Shown one piece after another: positions 23,575 to 34,755 of a stretch of 64,000 nucleotides of DNA. Position numbers and translations under genes: made by a program. The DNA lies in assembly GCA_017591395.1 (NCBI GenBank), contig WEDG01002122.1, positions 1-64,000 of the forward strand. Reading direction: 5' to 3'. Position 1 is the stretch's first letter. Each line of letters begins with the position of its first letter. The notes beneath the pieces were generated by a model. That model ran no database searches. It worked only from the letters and a program-made list of their open reading frames with translations, and was not told where the DNA came from. This DNA comes from Schistocephalus solidus (taxonomy: Eukaryota; Platyhelminthes; Cestoda; Diphyllobothriidea; Diphyllobothriidae).

Positions 23575-24721
23575 TACCTCTTCATCAATATGCTTTCCTT
23601 GTCCAATATTTGGAGCAATTTTTCCCCATTTGGGTCCTCCTCTTCAGTTCGGTTGTCAGCTCCCACATTTTGTGTCTTTCTACCGGTTCGTAATCCGACT
23701 GAAAAAAATATCTCTGCATGAACTATGGAGAGACATTCTCCGTTCTATAAGGTACGAGGCCTGCACTTCATTTTCCTGAATTATTTTCAGAGGCTGTGGT
23801 GATTACAGGTAATAAGAAGCATTTGCTTTCCCTAGACGGAAGGCTTTGTGCACGGTAACGTATTCTCCACGTTGAAGGACGGCATTGTAATATGTTTGGA
23901 ACTGATTCAGGTCATTTTCTTCTCTTTCTTTTGCAATCGAGAAGTTGACACAGAAGCCCTTTTTATGACAACATTTCATTTGCGGTCAAGATGCTTGTTT
24001 TGGTTACTTGATGCTATGATTTTCTGATGGAGCTTAGACATCAGGAGGAATTATATTCTGCGTTAGTGCTAACATTTATGGATGACATACTGGCTTCCGT
24101 CTGAGAATCTTTACAGCCTGCTGGCGTATTCGCTGCCATAAACTGGCTGCTGTGTGACCCCCCCCCCTTTTTGAGGTGGCCTTGTGATGGAATGGAGTGA
24201 TAGCGTCCCCTTCCAGAATTAATGGCTTGCCCTTCTTGTGGTTTCTTTTAGGTTTTTGAGGTTCGTCCTAGCCTTTCCTTCTTTAGTGCTCAGTGATTTG
24301 GTAGGTTAAGTTGCCATACCAGGTAATAAAACGTCGATCATCATTGTTGAATTAACTTCAACTGCCTCGTTATTTAACGGAAATTTTTTTTTGTCTGGAG
24401 TTCCCCCTGGATATGAAACTCAATTCCTCTTCCTGAATAGTTTTGAGTTTCCAACAACTATGCCTTTTTACGAGGGTAGTCATTGCTTGTCGGTTGGGGA
24501 GTTGACGGTATACGAAGGGATTTCCTTTTGCTGTCCTCTAGAATAGCTAAAATGATTTCAGTCAGTAGGCCTTGCTTCTCTTCAAGTATATGGACTCGCT
24601 GATTAAGGTCCTCAAAACCAATACAACGATGTACTGCTCTGCAATCTATCTCATTTATTGTATGATATCCGTTTTTTAGTCCTATTTTCCTTTGGTGTTT
24701 CCTAGAGTCCACTGTGTACAA
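23575..24721 (-). pseudogene. LINE G ORF1
   Basis: Minus-strand ORF1, broken into several frames. The N-terminal part has HRCIGFEDLNQRVHILEEKQ, a Cys-containing segment leading into a coiled coil like that of ORF1 in A, B and C2. The C-terminal part (23960-23580) matches the RRM-like region of ORF1 in C1 and C2 at the nucleotide level. Its 3' end is cut by the R1 cluster. ORF1 proteins of CR1/Jockey LINEs bind their own RNA; this copy cannot make an intact one. Confidence 0.65.
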
Positions 24722-24837
24722 TCACCCTGGAATCTAATGATTTCATCGGTATTTTTACACAAGACACTCTTGAAAAATTAAAAATTAATGTCAGTTTATG
24801 CTCCGCATTTAAACAATTACTTTGATTACTGATGAGT

Positions 24838-24918
24838 CGTGCGCTCGTGGTGCTGTGTTGAATGCATTGATCTTCATTACGGAAGGTTGCAAGATCGAAT
24901 CCTTTTGGTGCGGTTTTT
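24838..24918 (+). promoter_or_regulatory. tRNA-like module T3, antisense to LINE G
   Basis: A-box-like TGCGCTCGTGG (24840-24850) and B-box-like AGATCGAATCC (24892-24902), with TTTT at 24903 and TTTTT at 24914. The A box is weaker than in T1 and T2. Confidence 0.4.
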
Positions 24919-25124
24919 GGACGCGTCCTTTTTGACTGTGACTGATGCCAGTAAATGGGTACTGGTTTCCTGTTGTGTCCCCTTGAGTCCACTACGTTAA
25001 ATCACCACTTGGCCTAATGTACCTGCGGGTATTTTTCGTAAGACACCGTTAATTGATTAAAAAAATCATTCTCAGTTGCTGTTCCGTAGCTGAAAAATTA
25101 ATTTGTTTGATCCCGGGCTGTGCA

Positions 25125-25200
25125 CTCATAACACAGTCTGAAGCGTGGTGGTCTTGGTTGGGAGAGGCCACGGGTTTGACCCCGGGGTTTATGATTTTTT
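25125..25200 (+). promoter_or_regulatory. tRNA-like module T4, antisense to LINE G
   Basis: A-box-like TAACACAGTCTG (25129-25140), B-box-like GGGTTTGACCCC (25172-25183) and six T at 25195-25200. The A-to-B spacing is 31 nt. The T-arm can pair CGGG with CCCG. Confidence 0.45.
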
Positions 25201-25240
25201 ATACGCATGCTCTATTTTTTGAATGGCTTATACAGTACGG

Positions 25241-25690
25241 CACATATCGTATACCTAAGGGGCCAATAAAGGGCTAGGTGTAGTCGATGTCGTTGGTCGA
25301 GAAGAATGGAAACGGAAAGGTGTGCTAGTGAACGGGACCGGCGGTGAACCGGCTGACACCAACGAAACGACCGAATGGGGGAGGGGAGGTCCAGCACAGC
25401 GTGCGTCTACTTCGAGCGCATTGGGTTTGGTCACTTTAGGAAAGGAAGCAGTAGCAGCTTCATTTAAAAGTCCAGCTGAGTCAATACGCACAGAATCGAG
25501 GATTTTGGGATCGTGCGACATCTTAAAAAGGCTATTAATGGTCAGAGGGTTAGGTATTTATTATACAACTACCAATGTCAGAAAACAACTGAAAAAGTGT
25601 AAATAAGCGTCGGAAATCGTGCACGAGTGTAAAAACGATCGAAACAGAACTTATCGAGACGTTCATTCGAGTGTAAGGAAGTGGAGCAAG
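25241..25690. other. No gene recognised
   Basis: Between the 5' end of LINE G and the truncated 5' end of LINE C1. There is an 88-codon Pro/Ser-rich open frame on the minus strand (25521-25258) without recognisable relatives. It could be more of the LINE G leader. Confidence 0.4.
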
Positions 25691-28640
25691 TCATCTCAAA
25701 ATCATTCTTGAATATCATGTTCAGGCTTCAAACCTCAAAGAATGGAGAATGGCTCTCCGTAGCTTACCTCGGAATGTGTTTTTTTCAGCTGAGAATGCTA
25801 AGATCCGAACTGAAGAGGATAACCGAAAAGGGGGAAAATGGTTCCAAATAAAGGATGGCGAATAAACATTTTGTAGAGGTCTTTCTTGTAGCCGACCCCG
25901 AAAATCATAAAGGCGGGTCCTCACCAAGATGGAGGACGCTAAATACGAAGAACCTTAATGTACAGAGCTCGTATAACAAAAGGAACGCGTTCCAGAACTT
26001 GATTGAAAACCACTCATCCGACCTCAGCCTGGGCAGGATGCACGCCTGTTCGTCTTGGGAAGTACTGAGAGATTCTAGCATTCAATGAGCAGAAGTCTAT
26101 ATCGAGGAATAACCCAGCCTAAATTGAGATGCTTGTTTACCAATGCTCAGATTCTCCTTTCAAAAATAGACGAACTCAAGGGACTAGTCTCAGACCGAAC
26201 CCGTGATGTCGTTACCATTACGGAAACGTGGCTCAAAGCCGAAATCGCAGAGAGCGAGGTTTCGATAGATGAATATTAGTTCTTTCAAAGAGACCGAGAA
26301 AAACGACAGGGAGGTGGAGTGGCCGTATACGTTAGGACAGGAATCTCGGCAGTCGAACGAGCGCACGCCATCTCCTTTAAATATGAATTTCTTTGGATAA
26401 AGATTAAAAAGGATTGATTACAAAACCGACAAATCTTGACGATCTACAGACGACTAAACATTCCAAGTGCAGTTGATGAGTCACTCCTTCATTTGGTCAA
26501 GGAAGTAGCAAGTCACAAGGAGGTGCTTATTGCTGGAGATTTCAATGCACCTACAATAGACTGGGTAAATCTGACAGTCAACGGTGCACCAACTTCATTT
26601 GGCTGCAAGTTAATGGATCTCACTCTTGACCGACCTCTTGTATAGACGGTTAACTTACCATGTCGATTTAGAGAGAACCAGAGAGTCAATTGCCTGAAAC
26701 CTAGTATGTACGAAGGACTTCTCTTACATTGATGAAGTGTATTCTACTGCACCTACCACTAAGAGTGACCATAATACGCTGCTGTGGGATTTCTCACTTT
26801 ATTCTTAGCGCCAGAAGAGAACGGATGGCAAGCGAAATATGTGAAAGACTGAGTTCAACGCGATGAAGAAAGAACTGAACAGGCAGTTAAAAGAAGGTAT
26901 TCAGGAAAGCAAAATATCTTAGGGAATTTCGTCGCCAAGGAAATGCTGTCAAAAAATGATCCGTTAGACAAACAAGAACTACGAATCAAGAATTATCCAG
27001 CAGGCTGAAAATAAGCATAAAATGTTAGTTCATTATATCAATAGTCGATTAAAAAACAAGGACCTAGTCACAGTACCTACGGATGCGAATGGTATGGAAG
27101 TCATTGAAATGGCAATAAAGCCGAGCACTTTGGTCGCTTCTTTGCCTCGGTATTCACTAGGGAAACTGAACTTCAGCTTGACAATGTGCTGTTGTAAACG
27201 CTGGTCCAGTGCTTGAGTGTATACTCTTGCCGGAACATCTTGTGGAACGCGAACTGAACAATCTTAAAGAAGCAATGTCATCTGGTCCGGACGACATACC
27301 GGCAAAATTATTGAAAGAATTGGTAATCTATTTCTCCAAACCACTAGCGCATATATTAAGTTCATCATTTGAATCAAGGAGACTTTCATCCGAATGGAAG
27401 GCATCAAATACATGCCCGATATACAAGACTGAGGCTCAATCTTATGTCAAAAATTATCGGCCTGTCAGCCTTACCTACATGTTCTGCAAAATAATGGAAT
27501 GAATATTTAAGAAGGCGGTCATAAAGTTCCTGGAAGAAAGTCGTTTGCTATCAGAGCTCCAGCATGGCTTCAGACAGAATCACTCTTATCTTTCCCGTTT
27601 ATTGCTCTCGACAGAGAAGTGGACTAGCGCAGTGGACGAAGATGTTAGGGTTGACATCATTTACACTTTTTCAAGAAGGCGTTTGACAGTGTCCCACACA
27701 AACGTTTAATCTATTAATTATTTGAAATTGGAATAACAGGAATGCTGCTGACATGGATCGCAGATTTTCTTACAGGAAGATGGCAAACTGTGTGCATTGA
27801 TACCTCAAATTCAACACCTACTCCGGTTCTTAGTGGTGTCCACCAAGACTATGTCTTAGGGCCATTACTCTTCTTAGTGAACATCAATGACTTTGTTGGT
27901 GACATGGGTTGCAGCCTCATCATGTTTGCAGACGATGTTAAATTGCGGAGGGCCATCAGATCTGATGCCGATAAGAACGCTCTTCGAGAGGATCTCAACC
28001 GTCTCAGCAATTGGTCGGCTCGTTGGCTCTTAAATTTTAACGTTCGGAAGTGTGTGGTCCTAAGAATGGGTAACAAAAGGACTAGTGAGAAGGATAATTC
28101 CTTCCAATACATTCTCCATGGGCAGTCCCTTTCAATTGTCGAGGAATATAAGGACCTCGGTTTTCTAATAAACTCCTCACTCAAACCATCTTCATTGTAT
28201 TTAAAGGCCGCCTAACGCGCGACACAGTTCTTATTTGCTCTCAGACATGGATTTGTGCAGATTGATAAAGAACTATTCTGAAAAACGTACGAGGAATTTG
28301 TTCGATCTTACTTGGAGTATGCCGTCCAGGCCTGGCATCCGTCGTTTAAAAGGGATTATCTACAGCTGGAACGAACGCAGGTGAGGGCTACGATCATGGT
28401 CAAGAATCTAAGTCATCTGTCTTATAAAGTCAGAATGGAGAAACTTGATTTGTATCTTCTCAATTACAGGCAAATACGTGGTGACCTCATCCAAACCTAC
28501 CAGATTGTCAGTGGCCATGAGTTCGCCTTAGAATTTGCTGACTTCTTTGAATTGGCTGCATGCATCCGTTCCACCACGTTGTCCACCATTGAACGTGGTA
28601 GCACAACACGCTTTGGATATTCGTCGCTGTAATGGTAGAA
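25690..28640 (+). mobile_element. LINE C1, CR1/Jockey-like, 5'-truncated
   Basis: Plus-strand LINE, sister of C2. It starts inside the end of ORF1 (SAENAKIRTEEDNRKGGKW near 25787). ORF2 endonuclease follows: CLFTNAQILLSKIDELKGL at 26131, TITETWLKAEIAESEVSIDE, GGGVAVYVRTGISAV and VLIAGDFNAPTIDW. RT includes SSGPDDIPAKLLKELV (27279), YRPVSLTYMFCKIME, LGPLLFLVNINDFVGDMG and the intact catalytic MFADDVKL (27923). The C-terminal block is VRATIMVKNLSHLSYKVR. The usual GVPQGS is changed to GVHQDY. Stops and frameshifts occur throughout, especially at 26643-26960. No clear A-rich tail was found. Confidence 0.85.
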
Positions 28641-28814
28641 AAGGACACCGTTTTAATTAACAGTTTGCCCCAGAGGCTGGGGAGATATCGGGTTTAGTAA
28701 CTATATCCCGCTAGTCCCGACTTGCTGAGGGGCTTGGCATTGCTTAACTGGTCACTTTGTAAAGCGACGGCGGATATGGTGACTTCATTGCACGATGGGC
28801 ATGCACCGTGAGGG

Positions 28815-29630
28815 CGATGCGGTTTCCTTGAGAGGGCCACAGCATTTCCGTGTTGGCGACCCAGCTGGAACACGCAATCGAACCTGTATTCCGCCAGTTT
28901 TTCCTGCGACCGAGCAACCTGTTACGGATTCTTAAAATTCCGCAACCACGTCAAAGAACTTTGATCCGTGCGTACGATGGACGGCCGATACTGAAGGTAT
29001 TGCCGACATTCTTCAACAAACTACGTTAAGGCTATCATATCTTTGCGAGTATCGCAGTAAAGGCGTTCTGCCTTAGTCAATGATCGACTGAGGTAATGGA
29101 TGACGCGCTCGGTACCTGCACGTTGCTGCTGGGAGATGACAACGCCTATTCTGTTAACACTAGCGTCAGCATCTAAGACAAATTTCTAGCGTCAGGGCTG
29201 AGGTTATCTAACACTAAACTCGGAGAAGAGCAAAGCTTATTCTTCAGCGCCTGGAATCTGGTTGCAGTCAACAGACCACATGAATTTGACATCTTTCTGT
29301 GTCAGCTCATTGAGGGGGACTTTAAATATGGACAAACTCCTTGATAAAACGGTGAATGTTCGAGACAAGTCTTAAAAAACTTTAAACAGCGAAAACATAT
29401 GTGGGAGTTAGCCAGTCATGAATTTGCCTTATGATTTCATCCTCGGCCTCCATGTCGGTGGCAGAAACGACGTGGCCTAAATATTTGACTCTTGGTTTGA
29501 TAAGACACACTTGCTAGGTCATAAAATGAGACCAACTTATCTGAGGCTGACGAGATCAGCCTGAATTTTGTCATGGTGGTAATTAAAATCCTTACCGAGG
29601 ATGATAATATCTTCCATTCATACAAGACAC
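28815..29630 (-). pseudogene. Gypsy element 2: end of reverse transcriptase and RNase H
   Basis: From the D3 junction, the minus strand reads EDIIILGKDFNYHHDKIQAD, the aspartate box and following helix of Gypsy RT (first Asp changed to Glu), then the ATDMEAEDEI-type segment. RNase H follows: LDADASVNRIGVVISQQQ at about 29180, RVIHYLSRSLTKAERLY, TRKDMIAL, VRTDQSSLTWLRNFKNP, and EYRFDCVFQLGRQHGNAVAL ending near 28830 (the usual HGNADALSR with Asp changed to Val). Stops and frame changes make it non-functional. Confidence 0.8.
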
Positions 29631-30916
29631 GAGTTTGGGATCAACTGGGACTTGGGCTTAAGCTACAGAATCTTTCGCCTCATGCCGATAGAAGAGTGGC
29701 CAAAGCTACTCAGATTTGCTGCTTTTTTCTTATAATTTCTACCTTCCTGAGATTAAATTAAGACTTTATCGTATGTTTGTGCTACCCATTCGAGATTTTT
29801 GCTGTCCTTTCTTCGATTTAATGAACGAATCTAGCCGTTCAAAAATTGAAAATGTTCAAAGACATTTCACAAAAAAACTCCTGTTTCTGACTCTTTCAAC
29901 TACTTCTTCTCAACTAGATGTCAGCTAACGAAGCTAAAATTTCTTTGGGTCAGAAGAATGGAAGCAGGCTCTTGTATCCTTTTCCAAAAAAATAGCTCAA
30001 TTCTCCCCAAGCTTTCTGTCATTACCCCGTTCGTCTTCCTTATAAACTAAGAAATTCTGCACTAATTATACCTCTCCTTGCATCATCCATGTGTAAACGC
30101 TCTCTGTTCTTTGCTTCTAGGTATGGCTTTCTTTGGAATAACTTGCCAATTGAAATAAGGTCGTTAACTTGTCTATCTGCATTCAAGCGAAGACTGCATA
30201 TTTATCATAAAACTGATTATATTAGCCTTTTATTTTCCTCATCTTTTCCCAGTAACTTTCCCCTGAATCGGAGAAAGGACCATCGGGAATTTAAGTGACC
30301 CTCTTGAAACTATATTTTCGCTACCTCAAGTCGCCCATGAACCATGATGTCTCCTTCTATCAACAGTCATCCAAACGAGGAAGTAATTCGGACGTACACA
30401 TTGGGGGGTCCAGAGTCTAAAATCATACCGTTTCGTTGAATACTAACCATTATCAGAATTGAATTCTGGATCCTTAGATGCTGAGGCCTCCAGTTCTTTG
30501 AAACATTTTCGTGAGATTTCGTTTCATACGCCTAAGTGATCAAGCACGAGGCATCTCGACGTTTCATTATCTCATTCTGAAATGCTACTGCAGTATTACC
30601 CTACTCTACAACCTGACCTTATTTTCCTAAGCAGTTTTTTCTCCTACCTTCTATTAGAAAATGAAGACCTATTGAACTCTGCCTGCATTTTTAAGTTAGG
30701 AGTTTGATTTCACTGCCTATCTTTCTAGTTCACTATTAATTTCAAAACATCGCTACTGTTGACCTGGCAGGACAAGTTCTGTCTCTACTATTAAGTATTT
30801 GTACATTTTATCTGCATAAATTTTCATAACTTTATTTCGTTAGTAATGTTTGTTTAGACAGTGTATTGCCGGTGCTATACAAATATAAATTCTAACAAAT
30901 TCTAAAATAAAGAGTT
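29631..30916 (+). mobile_element. LINE D3, 3' fragment with 5-bp target duplication
   Basis: 5'-truncated copy of family D at 29636-30911. It encodes the C-terminal part of ORF2 (LHADRRVAKAT-like block, then EIKLRLYRMFVLPIRDFCCP at 29752, IENVQRHFTKKLL, YGFLWNNLPIEIRSL and FKRRLHIYHKTDY). The 3' UTR is shared with D1 and D2 and the end is A-rich. GAGTT flanks it on both sides (29631-29635 and 30912-30916). Removing the LINE and one GAGTT puts the two halves of the Gypsy RT back in one frame, which supports these borders. Confidence 0.8.
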
Positions 30917-31330
30917 GGAAAATTCTAGTTGCATTTGCCAGCCAAAAGGCATTGTCTCGAATTCGTAAAGGCTTGAAGGGACAACAAAAGCCGTCTTTTC
31001 TCTGTCAGCGGGCCTCACTTCAACCTGCCAGTTGCCTGAAAATAAATCATATGTTCAAAGCATGATATTGCCGATGAGTATTTTCAGCGTCGCGTAAATT
31101 CGCGGAAGTGGAAAGGAATCTTTCTTAGTCAAGGCGTTGGGTTTCCTAATGCCAATGCATAATTGCATTGAGCCATCCTTTCTCCTTACAAGCACTATCG
31201 GTGACGACCAGGGAGAATTAGATAGCTTAATAACATTACGGCTGAGCATATTGCTAATAAGGGCATGCGATGGGTCGTGCGTCCCCCGTGTCAATGCAAT
31301 GCTCCGTCACATTCGTCCCACCCGTAGACT
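30917..31330 (-). pseudogene. Gypsy element 2: start of reverse transcriptase
   Basis: Minus strand: THDPSHALISNMLSRNVIKL, SPWSSPIVLVRRKDGSMQLC, IRKPNALTKKDSFPLPRIYA, then SGNWQVEVRPADREKTAFVV and YEFETMPFG, which are Gypsy RT fingers and palm blocks in order. A short segment before the aspartate box (the usual QRLM...GL region) is already missing at the D3 insertion point. Confidence 0.85.
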
Positions 31331-31679
31331 CCCGTCCAAGTCAAAGATGTCTTTAAATTATTCGAATAAATCACCTAGCCTCTGGTCACTATTCTTGTCA
31401 AGATGCGTCAGAGTGAGTCTCTTAACATTAAAGGCATCTGTGCACACAGGTAACTTGGACGTCTATGAACACGGTGAAGATATGAAACCTTAACAGGGGC
31501 TGTCTGCAGGAGGCGCCTACCGAAGTCTAAGGAACATTTAAAATTATTCAAAAAATAAACGCCAATAACACACCGCAAGTTATATCTGGGGAGACAATTA
31601 ATTGGTGAAAAAAACTAACTCCAGCAAAATCTAGGGAAAATTCTGCCAGACCAGTGTGCCTGAGCTTTGCACCGTTAGC

Positions 31680-32520
31680 CGTGTGAAGGGTATCGTTAGG
31701 CCCATCACTTTACCGAACCTTAGTCTGGAATTCTAGGAAAGGCTGTTGGCGTACTATTAACCAGCGCCGGAAGCTACTTAACGTGAAAGATTAGTGTTGC
31801 CTACGGTACCTCAGACAAATAGGCAATACTAGAGCCTAAAAATGAAATGACTGTATCAGTAACGAGATAGTACTCAACGTCAATGGGTCCTGGGCCTAGG
31901 TCAATGGCCTGAATGGTGTGGCGGGCTTTGGGCCTGTTTGGTCATCGGGTCTGGGGTCGATGCCAGTTGGTACGGTGGAGACAGGAGCCACATGAGCAGG
32001 GCTGACAATGAGTTAAGGTGGTTGCGTCGCGGGAGAAGTGGGGCTGGACGGCTGTGACACCAAACAGCGACCGCGGTGGTTGTTCGCAAGTGGCCTGAAG
32101 AACTTCCTATTCACGAGCCAGGGCGAGAGCCTTGTTGAAGGCTGACGGCCGATCCCCACAGAAGTGCCTTGCAGATTTAAGGGTCGCGGAATCCATTGAA
32201 TAACTTTTTCAGCACCCCTGTGTTCAGGGCTGTTGCGTTCATGTCGGGGAAAGCCCTCCGACCGAGAAGTCCAAGGGCCAGCTGGAAGTCATTGATTGAA
32301 TCCCAGGCTGTTGGTCACAACGTTCGAAGTCCGATTGCAAGACCCAAGGGTTTTCAGAGCTCCCAAGGATTTCGTGGAGGCCGCTGAGGACAACCGAAGT
32401 GGTTGAGGCCGCTGAGATATTTGCTGAACGGGTGAACTCATAGACTTCGTCGTCCAGTAGAGCCAGGATAGCCCCACTCTGCGTCGGCACCTTGAGGTTA
32501 GTCTTTAAAACGGGCATCCC
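31680..32520 (-). pseudogene. Gypsy element 2: gag and possible protease
   Basis: An open stretch from 32517 to 32239 carries LLDDEVYEFTRSANIS and SSENPWVLQSDFER, followed by RHFCGDRPSAFNKALALARE (about 32165-32105), a gag-type helical region of flatworm Gypsy elements. A Cys-rich piece near 32000 could be the knuckle region. The protease position (about 31880-31790) is too degraded to name residues. Confidence 0.6.
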
Positions 32521-32819
32521 AACGATCGAAATCTGTGAAACGTGTTAGGTTCTCCGGTTGGGGGGGGGAGGGTTGGCGGCTGCAGAGTATATTTGTATAT
32601 TTGTATATTTTTGAAGGGTTACAGGCATTTCCCTTGATGGCCCTATTAATGTCAAGTTATCATTTCATGTGTACAGTCAATATAAAATGGTGTACATTTA
32701 AAAATGTTTGAGTCAAAGCATAACATAATATCAAATGCTTTTTCACAGCCATAGGCGTAACATTGTGGAACAAAATCAGAGCCCGAAAGATTTTAAAAGG
32801 CTGGCTTTAAGTAATCATG

Positions 32820-33163
32820 TTATGAAAGTCGTCTTTTGTCAAATATAATGCCATCAAGCCTTCTTTTAAAATCAGTTATGCTGTCAGAGGTAACCGTCTC
32901 GCTTGGTAACGAGTTCCAAGGTCGTACCACTCGTTGGCTGAAACAAAACTTTCTGAGGTTCAATCGCGTGCGTTCGCTATTAACCTTGTAAGGATGACCA
33001 CGCAGATGAGTTGTGCAGGCAAAGACGAAGAAATCCTCCGATCTCAGGAAGGAATCATGGCCCCGGATAATCCGGAATGTCCAGAGCAGGCTACACCGTA
33101 AGTGCCTGTAGGAAAGAGAAAATAAGTCAAGCATTTTCAATCTGTCTTGTTTCGGTGAAGTCG
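32820..33163 (-). pseudogene. LINE A ORF2, C-terminal part beyond the B1 insertion
   Basis: Minus-strand frame with LKMLDLFSLSYRHLRCSLLW, FRIIRGHDSFLRSEDFF and FCFSQRVVRPWNSLPSETV, the conserved end of CR1/Jockey RT proteins. It follows on from the block VQRRATKMVDSL at about 37915-37950, on the far side of LINE B1. About ten residues join these blocks in LINE E and C1. Confidence 0.85.
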
Positions 33164-33471
33164 GCGCGTCGTTTGAAATTGGTTTCGAATTTCAAGTCCC
33201 TCGAGCCTACGAGTTTTTAGTTTCTACCTCAGTGTAGAAGACACGGTGCTGGAAAATTATTAAAGAATTGTCTTTATATTCCTCTGAGTTTGTAAATTGC
33301 GACTTGGACCCTCGATCTTTGCTGCTTTCTGAAACTCACGCCGGCTGTTTGCTCCCTGCATCTGCTCTCAATCGCGGAAGGGACTCAAACCAAAGGCTAA
33401 GTCCTTATATTTTCATATTCTTATTGTTGAAAACTCAGCTGACTCTCTGTTAATTTTGTGGCAATTATAAC

Positions 33472-34718
33472 ATGCAAAACTCAAGTCCCATAAGTTTATT
33501 GTCACAAAAAATTGGTCCACGACCAAGCTGCTTGGGACCGTCTATCGGCGCCTCTACCCATTCGGCCATATTGGCAGGGGATCTTGTCAAGCAAGTTAAT
33601 GTACAAGCAGAAAACAATTTTAATTATCGTTATTCTGCTCTTTGTTCACCTCTCGCTAAACGGGGTAAAAGTTCAGTAAGCTTAACTTATGTAGCTTACG
33701 AAGACAAAACATGTATGGGGTGTTTCCGCCTCCAGCAGAAATTCTCAGGGATGGAGCAGGAAATAAGGAATCTAAGACAAGAAATAGATAACTTAACAAA
33801 ATCTTTATCTTGCCCAACTGCTAAAAAGCTCCTGTTCGTAATAAACCTACTACAAAGCAAAATTCGTATTCATTTATAGCTTCTTCAAGCTTACATAAAA
33901 GTCAACTTAAACATATCGCGACTGCTGGACCCGGTAAACCAGAGGAATTTTCGCTACTTCCGAAGGGAGCCCCATCTAGTCCTTGCGCCACTCCACCGGT
34001 ACTTAGTTCGGGTAGCATCAGCACTAATCTGGCTTTACCGCCCATCGCTACATCACTGGTAGACGTTGCACCAACATGCGATGTTGAAGAGGTTGGCGAG
34101 TTTGTAAAGCCAAAGAAGAAAAGGTCTAAGAAGAACAAGTCGTGCACAGACTTGGCTCTAGCCTGCCCAAAATCCGGCTCATCTGGACCTATCAGGCAAA
34201 GTGAGCTGGTTACCAGTACTCACTCAGCTGAAAGATCTGAGTTACAAACGGGCCCTAGATTGAGTCAAAAACAGAATGTAATCATTAAAGGTGTCCCGGA
34301 GTCAGCTTCAATTATTCCAAAGGAGCGAGTTAAACATGACTTGGAACTCCTTAAATTGTATGCAAAAACGCTGCTGACGGACGGCGAGTCCATTCATATT
34401 CTCAAGGCATATAGAATAGGGAAGGTTCTGTCTACACCCGATTCAAATCCTCGACCAAGACCTCTTAAAATCATCTTGGAAAACGAAGCGCAGGCACAGC
34501 TCCTGCTACAGAGAAAATCAACCCTGCGGGGTCCGCATTCTGAAGTGTTTTTTCAACTGGAATATGGGTTGAAAGAGCGAATGAAAATGCGACAGCTAAT
34601 AATCGAACTGAAAACACGAAAGACCAATGGCGAGGCAAATCTCAAAATAAGGGATGGACAGATAGTTCAAGTGAAAAGAGCATTTCTCTGGCCGAAGGCA
34701 GTCACCCTGACAGCCTAA
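33472..34718 (+). pseudogene. LINE B1 ORF1 (CxxC, coiled coil, RRM-like)
   Basis: ORF1 in two open pieces (33472-33876 and about 34150-34718) joined by a frame-disturbed stretch. The first piece has SPLAKRGKSS, then CMGCFRLQQKFSGMEQEIRN, a CxxC followed by heptads of a coiled coil. The linker is Pro/Ser-rich with a basic KPKKKRSKKNK-like patch near 34110. The second piece has NVIIKGVPESASIIPKERVK and LRPRPLKIILENEAQAQLLL-like blocks of the RRM-containing ORF1 proteins of CR1/Jockey LINEs. Such proteins bind LINE RNA. The start at 33472 is the first ATG, but a downstream start is possible. Confidence 0.7.
33506..33568 (-). promoter_or_regulatory. tRNA-like module T5, antisense to LINE B1
   Basis: On the minus strand TGGCCGAATGGG (33568-33557) is a good A box of the leucine/serine tRNA type. 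About 31 nt later TTGGTCGTGGACCAA (33526-33512) takes the place of the T arm and pairs TTGGTC with GACCAA. Six T follow (33511-33506). It overlaps codons 13-33 of the annotated ORF1 frame and lies 144 nt before the CMGC motif. Confidence 0.5.
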
Positions 34719-34755
34719 CTGTCCCGTTTCAGAAACCAAAAACGTGCCCGCTTAA

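Larger units (their letters stand above)
20150..25240 (-). mobile_element. LINE G, CR1/Jockey-like, with tandem 5' monomers
   Basis: Minus-strand LINE reading from about 25240 down to about 20150. Two tandem monomers of about 280 bp form the 5' end (24687-25240). ORF1 follows (24721-23575), then an R1 repeat cluster that splits the element (23570-22440), then ORF2 (22400-20230) up to the palm region of RT. It lacks the end of RT and the 3' UTR next to LINE E. Both ORFs carry frameshifts and stops. Confidence 0.75.
24687..25240 (-). repeat. Two tandem monomers of about 280 bp at the 5' end of LINE G
   Basis: Landmarks repeat with a 278-280 bp step: GAGTCCAC (about 24708 and 24987), GGTATTTTT followed by AAGACAC (about 24748 and 25029), and the tRNA-like B boxes (24892 and 25172). 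The units are clearly diverged. Tandem 5' monomers usually act as promoters in LINEs; here each holds a tRNA-like module. Confidence 0.6.
28690..32540 (-). mobile_element. Ty3/Gypsy element 2, degenerate
   Basis: Minus-strand gag-pol remnant running from 32540 to 28690. It is interrupted by LINE D3 (29636-30911) and bordered by the tail of LINE A at 32588. Gag, a doubtful protease, RT and RNase H are seen in the right order; integrase and LTRs were not found. The RNase H edge abuts LINE C1. Confidence 0.8.

Noticed and set aside
23103..23666. 187-codon minus-strand frame as a gene
   Set aside because: It is a chance fusion of the end of LINE G ORF1 with two facing R1 copies.
24826..24870. 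CTGATGAG near a possible stem, as in hammerhead ribozymes of flatworm retroelements
   Set aside because: The required GAAA segment and a third stem are missing. The motif falls inside the tRNA-like module T3.
25350..25385. CTGACACC...CGAAAC as a hammerhead core
   Set aside because: The conserved CUGANGA is not met and stem II cannot form.
33150..33175. Target-site duplication for LINE B1
   Set aside because: Only AAG is shared by the two flanks and it does not restore the frame of LINE A.
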